A stretch of 64,000 nucleotides of DNA from Artemisia argyi (GCA_030686995.1 CM060698.1:142371106-142435105), one strand, 5' to 3'; shown: positions 1 through 14,702, numbered from the stretch's first letter. Notes: generated from the letters alone by a model not told the origin. Numbers and translations are program-made.

Positions 1-100
1 ATTTTGTGGGGAGGGCTTCTTTGGGGAAGCTAGTTGCGGATGAAAGCGGCTGTTGGTGGCATAAGATCGCAAGTAAGAGGAGCTTCAGTGGAGTTGACAT
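1..100 (-). CDS. 5' end of a serine carboxypeptidase-like gene, truncated by window edge
   Basis: Reading the minus strand from ATG at 98-100 gives MSTPLKLLLLAIL followed by a Ser/Ala/Thr stretch and then SFPKEALPTK. That is a hydrophobic signal peptide followed by the conserved start of mature plant serine carboxypeptidase-like proteins (SCPL, peptidase family S10), which are vacuolar or secreted hydrolases or acyltransferases. The rest of the gene lies beyond the left edge, so nothing can be said of its active site. It is nearly identical to the 5' end of the neighbouring pseudogene at 1005-2218. The similarity continues into upstream DNA (311-347 matches about 2568-2605), so the two are tandem duplicates in the same orientation. 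No lesion is visible in the 33 codons present, so this could be the functional member. Confidence 0.7.
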   Translation of the reverse strand, partial: MSTPLKLLLLAILCHQQPLSSATSFPKEALPTK

Positions 101-1000
101 TATTGACAAGAGATGTACGAATTCGAATTGTCAATCTGTAATGGTCTTTGGTCATTTAACTAGAATTATTTGGCCAGCAAGAGAAACAATAATTGAATGT
201 CATAGATAGTTGATAACGACTAGTATAATAAAGATATAAATTTTTCAACGACCAAGTTTATAATGTATATATGATCTTGTAAGTTCTTTCCATACTTAGA
301 CTGAGAATTAGTGAATTAGCTTAGAAAAGGCAGTGGAGTCACTTCTTATCGTCTAAATGAAGATGATCTCAGTAAAATTACATTATTTTCAAATAAAGCT
401 ATACTTGCTTGAAACATATGCAAAACTATGAACAGATTTTGTGATTCTTAGTGAATATGTGCGCCATGTCCCTCATTCTTTCACAAATCCGGACCACCGA
501 GCGGAAAGGAAGCAAAGTGGAGGACTTATATGTGTAAAGGTGCCCTTTTGGGTGGTGTTACTGCTTTCTTATCTCACTTTTACTAAACATGATTAGGACA
601 TGGTTCCTGAAGTGAAAAGAATCTTTTACTAAAATCATTCTCATTTTGGCATGTATAATGTTCCTTCTATTGAATCTAAACTGGCCCGGTTCCTAGCATG
701 TTTGACAGACTCATTTCTGCTTGAACATTTACCAATGAATTCTACCAAAAAACATAGCAAGCATGACAACATAGTTGCGATTCATTCCAAATCTTCACAA
801 ACTTTACTCTTGAAGGTATGTACTTATATACATTAGGGTCACTGCAATTCAAATCTAAGATGTTTGGTGGGCAAGAACCAATAAGACTCGGTCCATAGTT
901 TGGTCTCAGAAGTGTTATTATACTGCAAAGCTTTCGTGTTCATGTCAACCAATACATTATAAATATTGTTTTATTTGCAAACAAGCCTCTGTCAAGAACC
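101..1000. other. Intergenic: upstream region of the truncated SCPL copy
   Basis: No convincing gene. The part next to 100 is the 5' flank of the left SCPL copy and is partly shared with 2219-2610, the flank of the right copy. The rest (about 360-1000) is unique AT-rich sequence between the two copies. Confidence 0.5.
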
Positions 1001-1004
1001 CAAT

Positions 1005-2218
1005 CCTCAATCATGGCTTGAGAATTTACAATCAGTTAGCACATAATGTCCAGATCCTAACACCACAACATGACTCAAATTATCTGATTTCTTCACGTAA
1101 CCCGCAAGAATATCCTTCGCTTTCCAAACATTTCTTTCTGCATAAACTTCCCGATCCCCTCCCATTTCATCTTCTTCACCAAGCCTCAGTAGACACGACT
1201 CCATCTAGCAAATCAAGCTGTCCTTGATACAACAATAGCTTAGTATTTTTAACAACATACTCAAACACCTTCCTCACACTTTTCATCACATCAGCACGCA
1301 ATGCTTTCGCAGCCACATTACTACATATCTCAAAAACCATTGATTCGTGCACTCCTAACGCCTTTTTGACCTCTGGGTTCGTCAATAACTCAACTACCAA
1401 GTCAATGTCGTAAGGACTGTCTCGTGAAGTCATAAAAAGTAGCTAAACCTGTGACGTTTACAAGAAAATGTAGAAGATTTATTCTTGCATCCGTAGCATT
1501 AGTCCATTTACCAGCTTTTACTAACTGGATTGCCTCAAGTTGAAGCTTTTCCATGAGGGCTTTCTGTTTCTCATTGATCAAACCAAGATTATAGTTGTGT
1601 AAGGTGTGAGTGCCTACTTGGGTTCTTGGATCAGTCAACCGTTTCCAATAGCTAATCCATACAAATTGACCCGTTTTGAAAAGGGTAAATGACGATTTTT
1701 TTTAAGAATGTAATACCCGACTGATGGAACATATATACCAGCATAACTCTCACCAGTTATATATTAGGGACAAGATTTAAAACGAGTCTAAAATAATAAA
1801 CTAACTGATCGCAATAAACAGATGTCTTGCTACAGCTTCTTGGTCTCTTGGGAGCTGTTCAGGTGTCGAAGCAATACTAAATCCAGTTCCAATTGGATTA
1901 TCAAGAAAGAGAAGACCGAATATGCAGTTCCAAGAACCTTCAAGAACAAGGTTTTTGGTATTCGCATTCACACGTGTCACTCCCCCCCCCCCCCCCCCCC
2001 CCCCCCCCCGAGCCAAATGACAAGTGGGGTTTCAGAATAGCAGTAAGATTGAGGTTTTGGGCTTCATAAGAAGCATAGAAAATGGTGGAACCAGTAGTGG
2101 AATTGACAGTCAGGTAGCCGGATTTTGTGGAGAGAGCTTCTTTGGGGAAGCTCATGGCAGATGAAAACAGATGGTGGAATATGATCGCAAGTAACAGGAG
2201 CTTCAGTGGAGTTGACAT
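1005..2218 (-). pseudogene. Serine carboxypeptidase-like pseudogene (S10 family)
   Basis: Minus-strand blocks follow the SCPL order. ATG at 2216-2218 opens a signal peptide, then the FPKEALSTKSGYL start. After that comes a run of Gly codons (C run on plus, 1982-2009) where the family has the oxyanion-hole GGPGCSS block, then the LFLDNPIGTGFSIAS block. The catalytic-Ser motif GESYAG lies near 1755-1775, followed by the TDPRTQV to ATFYDFTR block. Then come LLYQGQLD, where the Asp falls, and HVVVLGSGH with the catalytic His (about 1040-1070). Although the triad region is recognisable, the gene is broken: the frame changes across the G run, an in-frame stop follows LFIAIS near 1801, further stops and a shift precede GESYAG, one base is missing at the NGLTDP site, a frame change follows STEAW, and the C-terminus is lost after about 1010. 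Family knowledge supports the identity; loss of function is inferred from the lesions. Confidence 0.85.
1982..2009. repeat. 28-base homopolymer C tract
   Basis: Uninterrupted C on the plus strand, read as poly-Gly in the SCPL pseudogene on the minus strand. It sits exactly where the Gly-rich oxyanion loop should be. Length may be unreliable because homopolymers are error-prone in sequencing. Confidence 0.95.
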
Positions 2219-2280
2219 CATTGATAAATGATAAGGAGATGTATGAATTTGATTGTCAATATGTAATGGTCCCTGGTCAT

Positions 2281-2435
2281 TCAACTAAAATCATGTGGCT
2301 AGCAAAAGATTCCACATTTTGATTTTTGTCCATAAACAATAATTGAATTTCATATGTAGCTTAACTAAAATTATGTGGCTAGCAAAAGATTCCACATTTT
2401 GTCCATAAACAATAATTGAATTTCATATGTAGCTT
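2281..2435. repeat. Tandem duplication of about 75 bp upstream of the SCPL pseudogene
   Basis: The segment containing GTGGCTAGCAAAAGATTCC and ending TTTCATATGTAGCTT occurs twice in tandem; the first copy has about 7 extra bases after CACATTTTG. It lies in the putative promoter of the pseudogene. The left SCPL copy has only a short equivalent (about 171-210). Confidence 0.85.
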
Positions 2436-2863
2436 AATAAAAACTACTCTAGGCGTGATGCAACAGCGGTCAAAATGCGATTAACTTACTCCTAAAAAAA
2501 AAGCAGGTGTTAATCTATAGTGTGAGATCTATTGAATTCTTTACCATGTTTGGATTAATGATTATAAGTGAATTAGTTTAGAAAGGGCACTGAAGTCATT
2601 TCTAATTGTTGACTCATACTCGAATGCTTAAATTCCCTTGACCAATAATTAAAAGAGATCATTCTGATTAAGATCAGACATACTACTCTTAATAAATAGT
2701 ACATATTATTACAAGGTAGCAGTGTTCCGTCATAACAAAGCTTCAATCCAGTAACAGATAAGTAAAGATGCAGGTAAGTTATATAGTATACAATAACAAT
2801 ACTACACAGTTGAATTCATATTAGATTTAGTCAAATTCCAGAGTTGAAGCCTTGATACCCGAA
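2436..2863. other. Intergenic between SCPL pseudogene and MAPK gene
   Basis: AT-rich, no coding potential seen. The right part, just below 2864, is expected to hold the 3' UTR and polyadenylation region of the minus-strand kinase gene. 2568-2605 is the upstream block shared with the left SCPL copy. Confidence 0.5.
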
Positions 2864-5387
<2,524 letters not shown>

Positions 5388-5396
5388 TGTTTGATT

Positions 5397-6062
5397 CTGA
5401 GCTTTTACAAATAAGAGCACATATATGTTTCAGTTATAGGATCCTCGACTTCATTAAGTTTTACTTATAAATCAAAATATTGCAACTTTTGCCACAATAA
5501 TAGTTGTATGGATCCAGAATTGTTATAGACAAATTATGTCGGTCGGATTGCATACCTAAAACTGCTAATTTGCTATTAAATTAAGTGAAATTGATACTTA
5601 CCAAACTGCTTCTTAAATTATAAATATTGCACTCTAAATGTATTAAAAATATGTTTCTTTTCCATCTAAAAACTCTAAACTGCTTATCTATGCTTATATT
5701 CTTTTTATGCTTATCCGCTTATTTTGAACTGTTTTCGCCCATTTTGAGGTATAACAAACAGTTTTCAATAGACAGCTTATTTTTAAGCTGTTTAATGGAT
5801 TGTTTTTTATAGCATAAGCAAATTCAAACACCATTCCCGCAACTGCTTATTTTTAAGCTGTTTAATCACTTTTGTTGCATAAACTCAAAAAATGAGCAAA
5901 TCCCATTCCCAAACACCATCTATGTTTTTTTAAGCAAACTATACTCCAACAAATTAGAGATCTCTAGTTACCTTAAGAAAACATTAACACAAAAAAACCA
6001 TCTAATCAATAAGATCTACCAAAACCTTAAAAAAACACACACACACATAGAGAAAAACAAAC
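5397..6062 (-). other. Predicted 5' UTR intron of the MAPK gene
   Basis: A minus-strand donor (AAG then GTTTGT, boundary 6063/6062) and acceptor (TTTGTAAAAGCTCAG, boundary 5397/5396) would remove this stretch, leaving a 9-base leader before ATG 5387. Poly-pyrimidine and AT-rich content suits an intron. A leader intron is common in this family, but no transcript evidence is available. Confidence 0.55.
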
Positions 6063-6360
6063 CTTGTGTTTAAGGAGTGCTTAGCAAGTAATTCTTCTCC
6101 GAAGGTATACAAACAAATAAAATCTTGCACTTGACAAAACTTGCAAAGACAATAAAACAAAAGCAGCAATTAAGCCAAGAACACAAAAACACTCCGACCT
6201 CACATTTATATGACCCGATGGCACTTTTGAAATATTCAACTCTAACCCATGTCAAATATTTATTTACAAAAAGTCAAATATCCACTTGCAAATCCCACCA
6301 CCCATTAACACATCCAACAGCTAATATCAAACTAAATACGCGTACTCCTTACATCTAGGG
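6063..6360 (-). promoter_or_regulatory. Probable 5' UTR start and promoter region of the MAPK gene
   Basis: Lies directly upstream of the predicted leader exon and is unique sequence before the first mobile element at 6511. I see no unambiguous TATA box; position alone supports the call. Confidence 0.35.
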
Positions 6361-6513
6361 AATATATATTTATTTTTTATAGATTTTGATAAGGACATTT
6401 TTTTAAACGTCATAAACGTGTTACTACTATACTTAATACATGCATTAATTTAATTTTTGTATTTAATGTATTTATAGATTTAATTGTTTCAAAAGTACGA
6501 AAGGACAATCTTA

Positions 6514-6851
6514 GGGGGGTGGCAACCCTTCGGCATTTCATGTTCGGCAACCATTACCGATCGGCAAACCACACTGCCATCCATTCGGCAAGCATGATTC
6601 GGCATGAACTGCGGTTAATCTCACCGATTCGGCAGAAATCATTTCCAAGACTTATTTGAATGTTACAAAGAAGGTTTAGGCAAAAACTTACTAGTAATAA
6701 ATGTAATTAATGCTTGACTAGGCAAAAACTTAGACAAGATTGCCACTAAAAAAGAAGGTTTAGGCAAGCTTAGGCAAAAAATGTGTTGGACAAACTTGAT
6801 TGGTTGTTTGGTTTAAAAGAGGAGGCATGGTGTGACAAGGTTGCCACCCCC
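6514..6851. mobile_element. PIF/Harbinger-like MITE (338 bp)
   Basis: Ends are GGGGGGTGGCAACC on the left and GGTTGCCACCCCC on the right, near-perfect inverted repeats. They are flanked by a TTA trinucleotide on both sides (6511-6513 and 6852-6854). A 3-bp TTA/TAA target duplication with G-rich termini is the signature of Tourist/Harbinger MITEs. The interior contains several CGGCA repeats and no ORF. Confidence 0.85.
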
Positions 6852-6939
6852 TTATCATTTGATAATTATTTAATATTTTTATTTTCAGTTTACGAATAAT
6901 AATTCTCATTAGAGATATACTCCTTATGTTAATAAATAG

Positions 6940-8530
6940 AAAAAATTACACGGATGGTCCTTGTGGTTTACTCATATTGCATGTTTAGTCCCTAACTCGT
7001 TTTAATTACAATACCTATTTTTGAAACTTGTCACTCATTTAGTCCCTAATTTGGATGGGTCATTAGTTTATCTGTTAAGTTATTTGCCTGTTAGTTCCTC
7101 CGTTAATATTTTTTGCACCATTATTCCTCATTTTTTGCACTGTTAGTCCCTCTATTAATATTTTGCACCGTTATCAATTTTTTTACGTTTTAGTTCATTT
7201 TTTAACGTTCTCGTCCATTTTTCTAACGTTTTCGGCCATTTTTTTTGTTCTCGTCAGTTTTTTTAACGTTTTTGTCCATTTTTTTACGTTTTTGTCAATC
7301 TTTTTAAGTTTTTGTCCATTTTTTACGTTCTTGTCTGTTTTTAACGTTTCGTCCATTTTTTTACGTTTTCGTCCGCTTTTTTACATTTTTGTCTGTTCTC
7401 TTATGTTTTTACCATTTTTGCCAACTTTTTACGTTTTCGCCCGTTTTTTTGTGATTAGGTGAATATACTAAAAGAAAACTTGACATTTGATAAAAATATT
7501 TCTGTATCGATTTTAAATCACGATTTTGACTCCTTTCTGGTCCGAATCATCGAAAGTGTAAAACACAAAAGTTGTCCGGAATGATGTGTTACATCAAGAC
7601 TCGCGAGATTTTAACCTGAAAATGAAACACAAAGGCTATTTACTACCAAAATTTAAGCCGTTTTTGTTCGCTATATATCAAATCGGGCTAACCGACCAGT
7701 GTATATTTCTTAGAGGAGAAAACTATATCAACATCTTTACGTTTTTGTCTATTTTTACATGTTTCGTCAGTTTTTTTCACATTGTCATACATTTTAATCC
7801 GTTTTTATCAATTTTCGTCCGTTTTTTCAAATAAGTTTGATGATTTACACAGGTACAAAATTTACAAGAGTTTATAAGTATATAAGTTATGAATTTGATA
7901 AAAAAAAAAAAAAAAAAAAAAAAACTGCTTAAGTTATGAATTTGGTTAAAATCTCGTGTGTCTTGATGTAAACATCATTCCGGACAACTTTCGTGTTTTA
8001 CATTTTTGATGATTCAGACCAGAAAGGGGTTAAAATGTAAAAAAGAGGACTAAAACGTAAAAAAAAAAATATGAAAACGTAAAAAAAAATGAATGAAAAT
8101 GTATAAAAGATGACGAAAACGTAAAAAAATGGACGAAAACGTTAAAAAACGGACGAGAACGTAAAAAAATAGACAAAAACGTAAAAAGATTGACAAAACG
8201 TAAAAAAATGGACGAAAACGTTAAAAAAACGGACGAGAACGTAAAAAATGGACGAAAACATAGAAAGATTGACAACGGGTGCAAAATATTAACGGAGGGA
8301 CTAACGGTGCAAAAAATAGTACTTTTTTAGAAAATGAGGACTAACGGTGCAAAAAATACTAACGAAAGGACTAACGGGCAAATAACTTAACTGATAAACT
8401 AACGGCCCATCCAAATTAAGGACTAAATGAGTGACAAGTTCAAAAATAGGTATCTCTGGTGTAATTAAAACTAGTTAAGGACTAAATATGCAATCTGAGT
8501 AAACCATATGGACCATCCGTGTAATTTTTT
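6940..8530. mobile_element. 1.6 kb foldback element with long inverted arms
   Basis: The outer ends AATTACACGGATGGTCC (left) and GGACCATCCGTGTAATT (right) are inverted copies. The symmetry continues inward for hundreds of bases: GTCACTCATTTAGTCC against GGACTAAATGAGTGAC, and the TTGTCCGGAATGATG block at about 7573 against CATCATTCCGGACAA at about 7973. Between these lie tandem arrays of a roughly 15-base unit (T-run plus ACGTTTTYGTCC) at 7170-7450 and their inverted equivalents at 8035-8275. ORFs in the arms merely read the repeats (Phe-rich). No transposase is present. No target duplication was clear to me; the class could be Mutator-like foldback. Confidence 0.75.
7902..7923. repeat. Poly-A tract near the centre of the foldback element
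   Basis: A run of about 22 A bases close to the axis of symmetry, separating the two arms. Confidence 0.85.
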
Positions 8531-8765
8531 CCACTAAATAATAAGTGTCCACCGGACATAGTTTAGCCATGTTTAAAAAAAATTCACGGATTAGGTGTGT
8601 AGCTTATTGCAATTTCACGGATTATTGGCGTAGCTTATTGTTGGTTTGAGGTTTGCCTTTCACCTTATGTAATTCTTTGATAAATGAAATATAGTAAGTT
8701 ATAAAATGAAGAAAAAAGAATTTAAGCAATTCATAAGCTTAATTAATATTCTTTTGATGCAGTTT

Positions 8766-8820
<55 letters not shown>

Positions 8821-9190
8821 CCTTTGTGTTTAACACCTAACAACCAACAAGTGCTCTGTCGGCTCTAGCTAGAAAAATTTATGTTAAAAATTAAAATTTT
8901 CATAACCAATAATCCATCATACAGCTTTGTCACAACTATGCATGACCACTTATATATTTTCAGCTTTTAAAACTTTTGAAGTCACAACTATGCATAAGCC
9001 ACTTATATATTTTCAGCTTTTAAAACTTTAAAAGCCCACTGCAATTGCACAACTCGCTATCATCATGTACAGCTTTGTCACAACTATGCACATTTTTTTT
9101 ATTAAACACTGCTATTAAACCTTAAAAGCTATATTTATCAATCTATCTATTTTTACAAAAGTTACGTACAGCTACAGCCTCACCTTTATT
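8531..9190. other. AT-rich spacer with a 47-base poly-A and a short tandem repeat
   Basis: A poly-A run occupies about 8773-8819. At 8935-9030 a block of about 50 bp (GTCACAACTATGCAT, then CACTTATATATTTTCAGC) occurs twice in tandem. No gene recognised. Confidence 0.7.
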
Positions 9191-10032
9191 TATTTACGAG
9201 CTGGGAAGCCCGCGCGTTGCGGCGGGTGAGTTTGTGTCCACATTTTATGTTTGTTGGTTTATAACGTTTATCGTACAAAGGTTGTATTTGCAAAGCAGTA
9301 GTACTCATATTCTGAAATCTATAAGTGTATCATTTGACGTTACTTTGAATGGTTGTATAATTGCAAGAAGCGAAAGGAAAAGGATATTGTAAAATGTAAT
9401 AAGTTATCTGTGTTACCTGTGCTACCCATACAGGAGTGTAGTGTACATGCATACATGGGTGAAACAGCGTTTACATCTGTACATCCTATATTTTTTATCC
9501 CTGCAGCCAATACCTTTTAATACTCTTGTTCGCATAATCTGGAACTAAAACTTGGTTTGGGTAAATACCAAATGTTGGACCACCTGCTTGCGACAACCCA
9601 TTCAATATAGGTGTTTTATTTCTTTATCGGTTCCCCGTTAGCGAGCCGATCATTTTTCCTATAACAAAAATAAGAAAATAACAGTATGTTTACGTTCCTA
9701 TTCTAAACATTAAGAGGATACTCATCAAAGTTATCTTTTTCTTTCTAGCATCTTTTTATGATGACAGTAGACATGTATCCAAGATTTGTGGTTTTAGATT
9801 GACACAACTATGGTTACAGCTAGTATGTATTCTAAAACACAAATAAGCAATTGAACTGCATAAATCATTGTGTTGCCACTTTACTTATTGTTAGTCGCCA
9901 TAGTAATTCAGTCTTTTCTTTATAAAAATAATTCTGAGACAAACAATAACTATATCTAGGTCAACCGATACAAACACGTATACAAAGAGAAACATGAAAG
10001 AAAAAAAAAAACACGAACCTTGATTCCCGAGT

Positions 10033-10152
10033 AGATGTCCACTTTTGTGGCCTGAAAAAAGTTTTCGAATGAGAGTCTCTTGCTGATATGACTTCAACTC
10101 TTTGTCCGTTAGTCCTTAGAGAAAAGTTTTCAAATGAGACTCTCTTGCTGCA
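10033..10152. repeat. Diverged tandem repeat of about 65 bp
   Basis: The block around AAAAGTTTTCGAATGAGAGT and CTCTTGCTG recurs as AAAAGTTTTCAAATGAGACT and CTCTTGCTG about 65 bases later, so the exon-like stretch contains an internal duplication. Confidence 0.65.
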
Positions 10153-13100
10153 ATTGAATGCTTTGCTTACCAACAGTTGACAGCTTCATAAGACGATCCG
10201 TAGCCTCACCACCAATGTCTAGCAATATCCTTTAGATCCTTTAGATCAGTTGTAAAAACTTATAAACGCAGCATCATGGTTCAACCAAGTCTCTTTGCAG
10301 AAGAGGTAGAAAAATTCCGTAAGAATTGCAATACTTTCCAAATACATGTTCTTTGGCATGCTCCAATCTCACTTCCATTTCAGCCCCAAAACTGACCCAT
10401 TTTAGCCCCCCATTTCAGACCCGAATCCTAGTCTATTACACCCTCAAAAGTGACCCATTATAGCCCCCATTTCATGCGCGAAACACGGCTATTTCATTTC
10501 CATTTTGTCACCCAAAAGCGACGCATTTCAGCACCTAACTGCATCTACTTGAGGCCCGATTTTCTTGGTCACACTTACTTTCGCATCATAATTATTATCA
10601 TTGTCTTTGTCTGTGACATTTATCTCCACAAAATGTGACTCAAAGTCCTTTATCATTGAGGCCATCAATAAATTCCACCTGAAATTCATCTACCAGTTGA
10701 TTGTCTATGGTCGCACGCTTTTGTATTACTTTCTTTCTAAATATTGACTCTAATACATATGGCAACGATTGTTCATCCTTGTCCTTAAAGCACTTCTCTA
10801 TCTAAATTTCAGTCGTGCAACAAAACTTTAAGGATGTAATAAAGAGAATCGTAAATTCTTACTCGCAAATATTGATTAACTAAACAGATCCTTAGAAAGT
10901 GAAAAAAATTTATGAATTAATCCCTTTAACAGCATACAATTTTACATTGCAGTTAAGTTTCGTATCACCTACACATTGCTTTGATTTCGAATCCATTTCA
11001 CGGAATACTAATCATGCTAAACAAATTTACCAAATTCCCACTATAAAAAAAGGTTAACAGAACCGCAAACGCGTACCTCAGTTCATTCTGGTAGGCTGCA
11101 ACTTTGGCCACATGCCTCAACCGTGTAGTGCAAATTGGGCTTGTAGACTTGTATAATTCAACGTCCAGATTAAGTATAGGATACTGTGTGCGGATACGCC
11201 TTGTGGCACACCTCATTTGGTTTTTTGGTTTTTTTTCGCCTTTGTTCCAAACACTGGTTAGCTATTGTCAGGACAAACTATTGTTAAATGGTATCCAAAG
11301 TATAAATGTAACTATATCAGGTAAGAAACTGGCTGCTAATTAAAGGCTGAAACTATTTGCGGAAAACAATTATAAATTTACCTAGAGGTACATCATAGGT
11401 GAATTCTTCAGCAGCAGAAGAAGGTGGATGGCCTATGTTGGCTGCCAACAGCCTGGCGACCCTATATGTTCACCTTCTTCAATAGGCCGATTCTTATTTT
11501 GGCCATCTGGTTAACCAATATGATACAGAAATGATGTTAATAACAAAATACAACACCGCTGAGAATCTAATTTTGTATAAGTAAAGTGTATAAGGCTACC
11601 TTGAATTACATTACAAACAGGGTCAAAATTATTTGTAGGCTTCTGTGCATTCTCAGAGCTGACACCAATGTTATTCCCTACATTCGCCATCAACAACATA
11701 AGAACACAAAGTGTAGAAAGAAACCAAACATCATTGGAAAAACATCTACCTAATTCCTTGAGTAAATTGCTCTGCCTTTTGCGCGTCGGGCTAAAAAAGT
11801 TGGCCAGTGGTCTATGTGATTGACACTGGCCACTATCATACTGAACATCCAAATGGCGTTTTGTAATATGCCAATTGTGTTGTTCAACATGACCTGCACA
11901 AACCAATGACTTGTATAAGCACGATAACTCCCCACATGGTAAAAAAATAACAGCACAGACAATTTAAAATGAACTAACCTTGCGGCAAAGTATCATTTAT
12001 TCTGAGAAGAGCAGCACCAGAAACGTCGGAACACGATGGTGTAACAAATTCAGAATGACAGCGGTTGACATGCTAGTTTTTATTTATTTTTTATTTTTTT
12101 GCAACATAACATCTGCTAATGAATCAATTATATTTCTAATCGAGTAGCAAATTACTTTCATACAAAAGTTTGACAGCCACATGTATATGGAGTTGGGAAT
12201 GATTATGCAGAGTGTGTGGCCAAACCGGAAGACCTATTTACATTAGAAGCAACAGATGGGCCAATACTGATTTTAATCAGGAGGTCGACACATACAATAT
12301 TAAAGACATGAAGTACGTCATATATAGCAGTTACATGATACAATTAAGCGCGTACAACATTGGAGGTCGTGTCGCAAGTTTAGGATCCTCACCCAAGTTT
12401 ACCGATTTGAGGTGTACACCACCACTTCTGGTCCACGTCTCTTGCAATGACCTGAAACCGTAATCAACTGAGAGTCAGTTTACGTAAAACGAAGTATAAA
12501 CAAATTTCAGTATAGCAGGTATAGCAAACTGTGACCGACAACATTATACGGGTGTTTGGCTCTGTGTTTTGAGAGTAGGTTTCGAAACACCATATTTTGT
12601 AAGACGATAACCAATTTTAATAATGTGCATCGTGGCTCCTATTCAATTTCCGCTGCCTTTTGCTTATGTATATGCGGCATCCTTTGGTTAATCACCAATC
12701 TCATTCGCTCTGCATCAAGATAGTTCAAATGATCTATATTAGTGTAACTATGCATTAACACGAAGCAGTAAGAATGTATAGTTGTATGCAATCCATTTGT
12801 TAACTAACTCACCCAAAATTGAATGAAAAAATCCTCTTTATTTCAAATGAGGAAGCCGCCGATGTCATAACTCCACAACTATAGCCACAACTCGTGAACC
12901 GAAAAACCTTATCAATTTACGTTTAATCATTCTGGTGCAACAACTAATGCCCATGTATGTATCTGGTTTAGATTATACTAAGTCATAAAACTCTGTCAAA
13001 AAAAAAAAAAAAAAAAAAAAAAAAAGTGATAATTTTTTTTTTTCTTTTTACTTTTCCTGCTTTTCTAACTTTACATACACATATGGCCACAACTATACTT

Positions 13101-13773
13101 TTATAATCATATATCAAGGTTTTATCTTAATTCATAACCTGAAATTACAACAGTAATAAAGCCCAAATCACAAATTGACCAACAAAACAACGTAAGTAAA
13201 CAAAAACCCTTTTCCCCTAATCACCTATTAAAACAAATAATTCCAATTAAAATTCCAAAAAAAATGAATAATAATAATAACAACGAACCTCAAAACAAAC
13301 GTGACAAAGTGTAAGGAGATTCACCACCGCTCCTTAACCTCGTGACGATGATGACCGATGGCATATCTTTTGCGATGTGTGAGTTGGGTTAACATTTCTC
13401 TGGAAGGTGAATGCATACATCGACTATTTTAATCAAAAGAAATTTAAAAAAAAAATGTGTTCACATAGAAGCATCAATAAAATTAAGAAAAAGAAAAGAT
13501 TGTACCCTAACAATAACTATTACTTTAAAAATCATCTTCTTGGTTATCCCTTCTGCTGCTGGACCTTCTTATCAGATCTGAAGGAAAAATCTCACTTTTG
13601 TGGAAGGTTTAAGTATTGTGTGCGTGTGTGTGGGAATTTGGTAGGAACTAATTATGAAGAAGATGAATGATTTTTCTAGAGAACAAAAGAAATCTGTGGG
13701 TGGTTTTAGGTTGTATTAGTGAGTTGACAGCCACATAAACAAACTGCAGGTACAGTCAAGGAAAATAACGGGG

Positions 13774-13802
13774 TCATTACACCCGTATTACGGGGTGTAA
13801 CA
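13774..13802. repeat. Perfect or near-perfect hairpin around TTACACCC
   Basis: ATTACACCCGTA is followed at once by TACGGGGTGTAA, giving a stem of about 10 bp with a tiny loop. Function unknown; it could be a terminus of a small unrecognised element. Confidence 0.55.
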
Positions 13803-14389
13803 GTGACAGCTACAGTTGCCTTACGGAGTTACAGTTGGGAAACAGAACGGGGAGGAAGTATTGTAGCCAATAGGGGGTGGACTCATGTCCCACTATCAAT
13901 AGTTTCGATAGTACCAGTGTGCACAACAATAAATGAAGACCACAAATTGGTCCGTTTTTTTTCCGTAACAGCATACTGTAGCTCATTTTTGTCCTTTAGC
14001 GCCTGGGTTTTATATAGATAGTATAATTTTTATTATTCATTCATATTCATATTCATACTATATACTATGGGGCATGGACTCGAGGTCCGTGTCCGGTTAA
14101 AAAATTAATTTTCCAATAAAAAACAATAAATTTTATTAGTAAAAAAAGAAAACTTACAAAACATACCCTGGACTTTTTAGAATTTACGATTTTTTGTGAA
14201 TTAAAAAAATACTGGCAAAAAGCCTTCTCGATAACAAACAGAACAAGCCCAATATTGATATGTTTTTGACGTATGCACGGCTTTATAAAAAATGTTGAAG
14301 TTTAGTATATATATTTTTTAAGTAAAAAGAACTTTCAAAATGCGCCCTTAACTTTTCAAATAACTTTAAAAATTATCCTAAATTTTTTT

Positions 14390-14702
14390 TAAAAGGGCAA
14401 ATTACCTGAAAATGTATTTAATTTGCCATTTTTTACCATTGTATGCAGCCATCATTTTTTGCCTATTGTGTGACTAAACTTTCGAATTTGGTACATTGTG
14501 TGTATTTTGTTCATTTTACCCTTACATTTTCAAAATTTCGAACGGTTAAATGGTCATTTTACAATGCTAAAAAGTCGCAAAATACACACAATGTACCAAA
14601 TTCGAAAGTTTAGTCACACAATAGGAAAAAAAAAGGATTGCTACATATAATGGTAAAAAGTGGCAAGTTAAATAAATTTTCAGATAATTTGCCCTTTTTA
14701 AA
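14390..14702. mobile_element. Foldback MITE of about 310 bp
   Basis: The left arm starts AAAAGGGCAAATTA and the right arm ends with its inverse, TAATTTGCCCTTTT. Inner blocks are also inverted copies: ACTAAACTTTCGAATTTGG against CCAAATTCGAAAGTTTAGT, and ACATTGTGTGTATTTTG against CAAAATACACACAATGT. The arms nearly meet in the middle, so the whole unit folds into one hairpin. No ORF. Superfamily not determined. Confidence 0.8.

Noticed and set aside
1007..2284. Functional serine carboxypeptidase with recognisable Ser, Asp and His motifs
   Set aside because: At least four frame breaks or stops and a destroyed oxyanion loop rule out a normal protein.
7163..8284. Phe/Val-rich ORFs on both strands that look like membrane proteins
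   Set aside because: They read through the T-rich 15-bp tandem arrays of the foldback element and occur symmetrically on both strands; they are repeat artefacts.
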